Below, one piece after another: positions 56,651-64,000 of a stretch of DNA of 64,000 nt. Both the position numbers and the translations under genes were made by a program. Positions within the stretch are counted from its first letter, which is position 1. Each line of letters begins with the position of its first letter. The notes beneath the pieces were generated by a model, which did no database searches, was not told the origin of the DNA, and worked only from the letters and a program-made list of their open reading frames with translations. The DNA comes from Bos javanicus (Eukaryota > Chordata > Mammalia > Artiodactyla > Bovidae): assembly GCF_032452875.1 (NCBI RefSeq), contig NC_083897.1, positions 11,080,854-11,144,853 on the forward strand. Direction: 5' to 3'.

Positions 56651-57190
56651 AGGACAAGATATAGAGTCTGGAGACCTTCCTTATTAGTTCTAGCTTTGCC
56701 ACTTCCTTGTGTGACCTTGAGTGCATCACTTCACCTGAGAAGTCTTCTGTCTTGGTCTGTGTGCGGGTTGGAAAGGAACTGCCAGACATGAGGCAGAATT
56801 AGAGGAGATGCTATTAGAACAGTGCACTGGCTCAAAGGAGAGCTGACCCCTTTTATGGGTTAGTAGTCAATGTTTACAGCCTCAAGACAAAGAAAAAATC
56901 CTGCTGGAAGGGTGGCATTAGGTGATTGGTTAGGGTGCTCTAGGTGGGTATTTTTACCTAATATGGGGGCCGGTTTAGGTCAGTGGGGCTCATGGCAATG
57001 GTTGCAATGGATCTAAGTCAGTTCCAGGGATGGCCTTGGTACAAGGCTTTACACCCGTGACCTTGGACTAGGGCTCCACATTCTCTTTTGTGAAATGAGA
57101 ATGCTAACATTTCCCAATCTCTGTCCAACTTCAGAGCTTCTAGGTGAGGACAAAATGAGTTAGCTTATTTAAAAGTGCATTGCAAACCAT
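56650..57190 (+). repeat. MIR SINE split by an LTR
   Basis: Bases 56660-56750 ('ttagttctagctttgcc', 'tgtgtgaccttgag') and 57060-57190 ('cttttgtgaaatgagaatg' and onward) look like successive MIR parts. Confidence 0.55.
56754..57053 (-). repeat. LTR, same family as 32252-32626
   Basis: The reverse complement aligns with the solo LTR at 32252 along most of its length ('ggaactgac', 'accaatcacctaatgccac', 'attctgcctcatgtctgg'). The right edge ends tttaca. The 3' terminus is missing. Confidence 0.6.
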
Positions 57191-57199
57191 ACTGTTCCA

Positions 57200-57286
57200 T
57201 CCAAATGCAAATGAATCAGGGTAAATGCTGTGTTCATATATCTGTCCAAATGCAAATGAATCAGGGTAAATGCTGTGTTCATATAT
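57200..57286. repeat. 45-bp tandem duplication with octamer motif
   Basis: Two units, 57200-57244 and 57245-57286, are identical over 42 bp. Each holds ATGCAAAT (57205-57212 and 57250-57257), the octamer bound by POU factors. Regulation is not shown, only the motif. Confidence 0.9.
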
Positions 57287-58484
57287 ATTAAAACAAGTTG
57301 TGTTAATTTTAGATGTAGATTTTTTTGTGTCTGCTTTTTTAACTTTTAACATTTTTTTCCTTTAGTGACATTTGAGATAATTAAATTATCTTAAACCATA
57401 GATGGAAAATTTTTGTTGTTGGATTCTAAGCTGCAGGTTTTTGAGGGGTATAGGGGGATTAAATGAAGAATGACCCCTGTCATATGAGAAAGGTGGGTTC
57501 AAGGTACAAAAATAATGTGAAGATCCCACAGCTTTCCTTACTCCCAACAAAACATCTTTGTTTTCTATTCTTTTTAAAGCCTGAAGAGTCAATCTGTTTT
57601 CTATGAAGTAAAAACACTTATATACTGTCAGACTCCTTGTCAAGCTGTATCATCATCTCTAATGACATGGAGGTGTTATTTAGTTTGTCCTTCATTTATC
57701 TGGCAGGCAACCAAATTGCATCCATGTTTTTCCACTCTTGATCATTGTCAAGAAGATTTTTTTCCTTTATACTTGTCAAAGTTAAAAGGGCTTGAAAAGT
57801 ATTTAAGTGGGTAAGTGAAACATTTAATATTCTTGTAGGTTATTCTTCATTGATAAGAGCCTGTTGTGAATTTTTTCTTGTCACCCAGTTTGGAAGAAAC
57901 AATCAGCAATCTAGCTTTAGCATGTCTCTATTACCATTTTAGACTGGGGAGGAAGGTTGTCATGGCCAGTACTACTGTCCCCATTTAGCTGATAGAGATA
58001 TTGATATCCAGTAAGACTCTGCCTGTACACAAAGAAGATAAAACAACAAAAGTCAACAGTAGACAATCACCAGACTGCATCATGAAAAACACCAATTGGT
58101 ACAGAGTGCTAAAGCAGGTTTCATAACCAATAATACACTTAAGCAAACATGCCTGTAGCAATGTCTATTAATCACACACACACATATAAAATAGTCCCAT
58201 CCAATTATAGTGACTGATTTTGACTTACTACAGTGTATTTTGATGGCCATATATGACAATAACATTAGTAAAGTGTACAAATGATTTGTTTATATTGTGA
58301 CATAATACTATCTTTAAAAAACTAGAACTAAGGCTTTAGGATAATTTATAACCTTCCAGTAAGTAGATATATGCCTAAACCAATCTGTACCCTGACATTT
58401 CACTTGTTCAATTATATTGTGAGATACTGCCATATGGTGTGGATTGTCTCATTTTATAGGATCCCTGTAACCTATCAATGGTAT
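57287..58484. other. Unassigned intergenic sequence
   Basis: AT-rich, with no gene recognised. A short (CA)n lies at 58170-58182. Confidence 0.5.
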
Positions 58485-58695
58485 GTGCTATGCTTAGTGG
58501 CTCAGTCGTGTCCAACTATTTGGGACCCCATGGACTCTAGTCCATTAGGTTCCACTGTCCATGGAGATTCTCCACGCAAGAATACTGGAGTGGGTTGCCA
58601 TGCCCTCCTCCAGGGGAATCTTCCCAGACCAGGGATTGAACCCAGGTCTCTCACATTGCAGGCAGATTCTTTACCATCTGAGCCACCAGGGAAGC
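58485..58695 (-). mobile_element. Bov-tA SINE
   Basis: A full-length minus-strand copy with a perfect 14-bp TSD, cctatcaatggtat, at 58471-58484 and 58696-58709. Confidence 0.95.
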
Positions 58696-58709
58696 CCTAT
58701 CAATGGTAT

Positions 58710-59289
58710 ATATCCATTCATATTTCACATAGTAGATTTCATATGGTACCATGAGATATATGACACCATATCTAATCCTTTTGATTTGATAGACAAGTTG
58801 TTAGAAAAAAAAAAAAATCTCTTCTGGCTTGCCTAAATAACAAAATGCCTTTTATTTCCTGCTTGGAACCATCGATTTTCTATTCCTTCCAATCAGAGCC
58901 CACGTGTCTCATTTGTTGGTCACCTCATTTCACACTCTTCCATACTGTAGATTCATTTCCACTAAGCACCAATGAAACATTTCCTTACTTCAAAGTTTGG
59001 TTTGAAATTTATTTGTCTATGATGTATTCCTTACTGTACCAAAATGAATTTGGTTACGCCTTTATTGTACCTTTCCTTAGAACATTTGTTCATTACCAAG
59101 GCATTATTTTCATGTGTTCCTGAATGATAAGTATCTGGGAAACAGGATAAACTGGCATTCAATCAGTACTTAGGACTTTATTGATCACCTGCAATATACA
59201 AGCCACTTGAGAGTTCTAAAGAATAAAAAAAGAATAAGGGATGCCAGCACTCTGCAAGGCAGAATTAAATAATTAACAGATATACTGCA
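58710..59289. other. Unassigned intergenic sequence
   Basis: A 92-codon plus frame at 58845-59123 has no recognised motif. No clear repeat was identified. Confidence 0.45.
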
Positions 59290-61820
59290 AAATGCTATGA
59301 GCAGAAAGGAAGAAACAAGTTTATTCAGTTTACTACTGTAGCTTGTTTCCACTTTCTTAATAGGATACTTTGCACAGAAGTATTTAATTTTGATGAAGTC
59401 CATTTTGTTTTTAAATTTTGTTGCTTGTGCTCTTGGTATCATATTTAGGAACCCTTTGCCAAAACCCAAAACATGAAAATCTGCAATTGTTTTCTTCTAA
59501 GACTTGTATAGTTTCAATTATTAAATGAATGTCTTTAATCCTTTTTGAGTAAATCTTTGTATATGGTGTGATATAGGTACACTTTGATTTTTTCATGTGG
59601 ATATCCAGTTGTTCCAGCACTGCTTATTGAAAAGATTATTACCCTTGAATGATCTTGGCATCCTTGTTGAAAATCAGCTGAACATACTTGGGCTTTCAGT
59701 TCTGTTCCATGGATTAATATGCCTATCCTTATGCTACTACTACATGGTGTCATTGCTGTAGCTTTGTGGTCCATACTGAAATCAGGAAGTGTGAATCCTC
59801 CAATTTTTTTCATCTTTTTCAATATTGTCTCAGCTATTTGGAGTTCCTTGCAATTCCACATAAATTTAAAGATTGGCACTTCCATATCTGCACAAAAAGC
59901 CATTGGGCTTTTGATAAATGGAATATTTTGGAAATACATTGAATATTTTGGAAGTACATTGAATCTGTAGATTACTTTGAGTAATCCTGACAGTTTATAA
60001 TATTGTCTTTGTGTTTATGAACATAGGATATCCTTCCACTTCTTTATATCTTTTTAGTGTACTTGAACAATATTTTGGACTTTTCACTGTAAAATTCTTG
60101 TATATTGATTCCTAAAGATTTTATTCTTTTTGAGCCTATAGTAAAGTTAATTGTTTTGTTTATTTTATTTTTTGATTCTGCATTGGCATTGTATAGAAAA
60201 AATCAATTTGTGTATATTCATTTTGTATCCTGCAATTTTACTGATTTTTTAGCTGTAAGCCTTTATTTATTTATTTTTTTGGTGTGTGTGTGTGAATTCT
60301 TTAGCATTTTTTTATATAAGGTTGTTTTGTCTGTGAACAGATTTAGTTTTACTTCTTCTTTTCTGTTTTAGCTACTTTCATTTCTCCCTCTTGTCAACTT
60401 TTCTAGCTAGAACTTCTTGGTATTATGTTGAATACCAGGGTGAAAGTGAATTTCTAGTCTTGTTTCTGAGCTTAGGGAAAAAGCTTTCACTTTTTCCACT
60501 AGTGAGTATAATATTAGCTGTGGGTTTGTCATGAATAACTTTATCATGTTGAGAAAGGCCCCTTTTATTCCTAGGTTTTGAGGGTTTTTATCATGAACGA
60601 GTGTTGAAATTTATCAGATGCTTTTCTTTCCTCAATTGAGATTGTGTTTGGTTTTTTTCCTCACCTCCATTTTACTAATGTGTTTGATTTTCGGATGTTG
60701 AAATACCCCTGCATTTCTGGGATAAATCCCACTTAGTCATGATATGTAGTCCTTTTAATACTGCTGGACTCTGGTAGTGTTCAATAGAGAGTTTGCATCT
60801 ATAATATTTTCATGAGGGATATTGGTCTGTATTTTTCTTGTTTTGTCCTTGTCTGGCTTTGATATCAGGGTAATGCTGGCTTCATGGAATAGAGAGAATT
60901 ACTTCCTTTTCTATTTTGGAAGAAGTTTTCAGAAGGATTTTGTTAATCTTCTTTAAATACCAGTGAAGCCATCTGGTCTTGGGCTTTTCATTTGTGGTAG
61001 GTTTTTGATTCAATCTCTATAGTTTTAGATGTGTTTCAGATTATCTATTTTTTGAGTCAGTTTTGGTAATTTGTGTGTTTCTATAAATTTGTCCATTTCA
61101 TCTTGGTTAATATAATTTGTTGCTTTTCAGTTTATAGTATTTTCCTATAATCCTTTTATTTATATAACACCAGTAGTGATATCCCCATTTTAATTTCAGA
61201 TTTTAAGTATCTGTGTCTCCTCTCTTTTTCTTAGTCACTCTAGCTAAAGAATTATCAATTTTGTTGATCTTTTCAAAGAACAAACTTTTGGTTTCATTAG
61301 TTTTTTAAAAAAAATTCTATCCATTCTGTAGTTTTTATTTTCTTCCCTCTGATAGTTTTGGATTTAGTTTGCTCTTTTTATAGTTCCTTAAGGTATAAGT
61401 TTTGGTGATTGGTTTTTGAGATCTTTCATCTTTCTTAAAGTAGTTTTTATAGTATATTTTTTCCATATAAGCACAGCCTTTGCTGCATCTAACAAGTTTT
61501 GGTATGTCATGTTTTGTTTTCACTAGTCTCTAAATATTTTCTAATTTCCCTTGTGATTTCTTTGATCTAGTGTTTGCTTGAGAGTGTGATATATAATTTT
61601 CATATATTTGTTAATTTTCCAGATTTCCTCTGATATTTTATTTCTAGTTTCATTCAATAAAATTCACTGTTGTCAGAGAAGGTAAACTGTATAACTTTAA
61701 TTTTTAAAAATATATTGAGATTTTTTTTATGGGTTAACACAAGGTCTATCATGGAGAACGTTCCATGTAAAGTTGAGAAGAGTTGCTTATGATTTTTCTG
61801 TGGAGTGATTCTGTCTCTGT

Positions 61821-61994
61821 CTAGGAAAAGACATTAAATTGACTGTTGCAACTATGCTTAAGGAGCTAAAGCAAGCCTTGGACAAAGAACTAAAGGAAAA
61901 CAGAAGAATGCTTCCTCAACAACAACAAAAGAATAATAATAAATATAAAAATTATAAAATAGAAGCAGATATAATTTCTGACACTGAAAAATAC
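61821..61994 (+). repeat. Left arm of L1 inverted repeat
   Basis: This 174-bp segment matches the reverse complement of 63563-63736 at about 94%, with two 3-bp indels. It sits within ORF2 sequence, where it does not belong. Confidence 0.88.
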
Positions 61995-62696
61995 TGAAAG
62001 CAGTGAAAAATCTAATCGTATATGGTTATTCAAGTCCTCTATTTCTTCACCTATTGTCCGTTTGGTTGATCTATCAATTATAAATGGGTTATTGAACTCT
62101 CTGATTACATGAAGCTGTTGTTTTCTTTCTCACTATAGTTCTGTCAAATTTTGCTTCATATGCTTTTGAGCACTGTTTGTTAGGTTTGCATACGTTTACA
62201 GTTGTTACATATTCTTGATACACTGACCTTTTTATCAGTATAAAACATCCTTTGTCTCTGGTAACACTTTTTGACTAAAATCCTGTTTTGTATAATATTA
62301 GTATAGCCATCTCTGCCCTCCTGACTACAATTTTTATGGAATATAGTTTTCTGTTTTTCACTTTCAACTTATTTACAACATTGGATATGAAGTGAATATC
62401 TCATACATAGCATATGGTTGGTTCATGGTATTTTATCCTTTCTGCCAGTCTCTTTTAGTCAATATTTATTCATTTATATTTAAAGTAGATACCAATAAAG
62501 AAGGACTTCTGCCATTTTGTATTTGTTTTCTATACATTTAATAACTTTCATTTTCTATTTCTTGTGTAGCTGAATTTTCTTGTGGTTATTTGATTTTTTT
62601 TCAGCCTAACATTTTGATGCATTTTCAGTTTCTATTCTGTAAAAATTGTACATACAGATTTTTTTAAAAATTTTATACATACTCTTAATTGTGGTG

Positions 62697-62843
62697 CATG
62701 GGCTTCTCATTGCAGTGTCTTCTCTTGTGGAGCACAAGCTTAGTTGCCTCATGGCACGTGGAATCTTCCCAGACCAGAGATTGAACCTGTGTGTCCTGCA
62801 CTGGCAGGTAGATTCTTATCCACTGTGCCACCAGGGAAGTCCC
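62697..62843 (-). mobile_element. CHR-type tRNA SINE
   Basis: The minus-strand head 'ccaccagggaagtccc' is at the right end, with 'agattgaacctgtgtgtcc' as the box B area and 'tgcatgggcttctcattg' in the body. It lies in old L1. Confidence 0.8.
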
Positions 62844-63562
62844 ATATGTAGTTACTTTTACTCTTGTTTTCTTCACATGGCTTTGAATTACTACCTAATG
62901 TCTTTTCATTTCAGCCTGAAGGACTTCTTGAAGGAAGCTTACCTAGATACAAATTCTCTCAGCTTTTGTTTATCTGGAAATACCTTGATTTCTCTTTCAT
63001 AACTCAAAGTCAGTTTTGACATGAATATAATTATTTGATGCAGTTTTTTTCCCCAGTATTTTAAACATATCATCATGGTGCTTTCTGGCATCCAAAGTCT
63101 GGTGAGAAATTGACTGTTAATCTTATTGGGGATCCCTTGTACTTGAGAAGTTGCTTTGGTCTTTCAACTTTAAAGATGCTCTGTCTTTTTATCATTTGAT
63201 TATAATATGTCTCAGTGTAGATCTCTTTACATTTATTCTGCTTGGAGTATGTTGAAGTTCTTGGACGTATAAATTTATATCTTTATGAAATCTAGAAAGT
63301 ATTTGGCCATTGAGTTTTCACATGTTCTTTCTATTCCTTTTTCTCTCTCCTCTCTTTCCAGGACTCCCATTAAGCATATGTTGATATGCTTGATAGTATC
63401 CCATAGGTCTCTTGGATGTTGTTTATTTTTCTTCATTTTTTCTTTCTGCTGCTCAGACTGATTAATTTCAGTGGACCTACCTTCAAATTCATTGATTCTT
63501 TCTTCTGCCTACTCGTATCTATTGTTGAAACCATTTAATGATTTATTTTTATTACAGTTATT

Positions 63563-63736
63563 GTACTTTTCAGTGTCAGAAATTATATCTTCTATTTTAT
63601 AATTTCTATATTTATTGTTATTCTTTTTTTGTTGTTCTTGAGGAAGCATTCTTCTATTTTCCTTTAGTTCTTTGTCCAAGGTTTGCTTGAGCCCCTTAAG
63701 CATAGTTGTAGCAGTCAATTTAATGTCTTTTCCTAG
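63563..63736 (-). repeat. Right arm of L1 inverted repeat (ORF1-like)
   Basis: Part of a 79-codon minus frame (63748-63509) with a charged, coiled-coil-like composition, in the expected ORF1 zone of the L1. Confidence 0.8.
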
Positions 63737-64000
63737 TAGCAGCAACACCTCTGCTTTGACAGGGTTAGTTTCTGTTAATTTCTTCTTTTACCCTGTGAAT
63801 GGATCATATTTTTTTTTCTTTGTGTGCCTTGTAAGTTTTTGTTGAAACTGACTTTTAAATATTATAATGCGGTCACTCTGAAAATCAGGTCCTTAAACTT
63901 TTCACTGTTATTTTCCTTGCTTGCTGTGGGTTGTAGTTGTTTGTTTAGTGATTTTTTCAAAACTGTTTTTTTTTTCTGGCTGTTATTCTTTTTTTATGGT

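Larger units (their letters stand above)
59290..64000 (-). mobile_element. Old L1 on minus strand, leaving the window
   Basis: Read in reverse, the order is ORF1-like region (64000-62860), endonuclease and 5' ORF2 (62640-62000), linker (61820-61300), RT (61300-60050) and C-terminal ORF2 (60050-59290). Stops are everywhere. A CHR SINE (62697-62843) and a 174-bp inverted segment (61821-61994) interrupt it. The element probably continues beyond the window. Confidence 0.75.

Noticed and set aside
1..64000. A previously undescribed multi-gene system.
   Set aside because: Every longer frame examined belongs to BovB, ERV, L1, SINE or the FTL pseudogene. No set of intact, co-oriented, unexplained genes exists in the window.

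Overview
This is a mammalian intergenic window from a ruminant, most likely a bovid such as cattle or a close relative. The diagnosis rests on BovB (RTE-clade) LINEs, Bov-tA and Bov-A2 SINEs, CHR-type tRNA SINEs and the ruminant L1 3' UTR, all present in several copies and often flanked by clean target-site duplications (TSDs). I found no functional host gene, no bacterial-type operon, no CRISPR array and no structural RNA gene. The many short open frames are pieces of retroelements or chance. The only trace of a host gene is a processed ferritin light chain (FTL) pseudogene at about 54.85-55.56 kb.

Layout. 0-7 kb: an L1 3' end, the 3' LTR end of an endogenous retrovirus (ERV), MIR and LTR fragments, then an inverted L1 (4242-6030) peppered with SINEs. 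7.0-18.1 kb: one old class I-like ERV on the minus strand, with short LTRs near 7.02-7.29 and 17.96-18.11 kb. It keeps gag, protease, RT, RNase H and integrase remnants, shows no recognisable env, and is broken by a BovB, an L1, three Bov-tA SINEs and an 808-bp solo LTR with a perfect 6-bp TSD. 18-28 kb: old L2, MIR and L1M, a BovB with an open RT frame, a mariner palindrome and a tiny poly(A) insertion. 28-37 kb: a dense LTR and BovB nest in which an old LTR was entered by SINEs, a BovB, a solo LTR and a roughly 3.2-kb BovB that itself holds an opposite-strand BovB.

37-44.5 kb: sparser sequence with LTR, Tigger, L2, a young L1 tail and a SINE-in-SINE. 44.5-49 kb: an old plus-strand L1 split by BovBs, a young L1, a CHR SINE and Bov-tAs. 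49.4-53.6 kb: the largest BovB, with decayed endonuclease and RT frames, facing a small BovB that forms an inverted repeat with it. 53.6-59 kb: L1M, a second inverted L1, the FTL pseudogene and a recent 45-bp tandem duplication. 59.3-64 kb: an old minus-strand L1 with an internal inverted repeat.

The elements do not form a pathway. They record successive insertions, and TSDs and nesting give their relative order: L2, MIR and L1M first; then the ERV and LTR insertions; then BovB; then Bov-tA, Bov-A2 and young L1. I see no evidence for an undescribed biological system. The most unusual signals are the minimal insertions, the inverted BovB pairs and the L1 inverted repeat.
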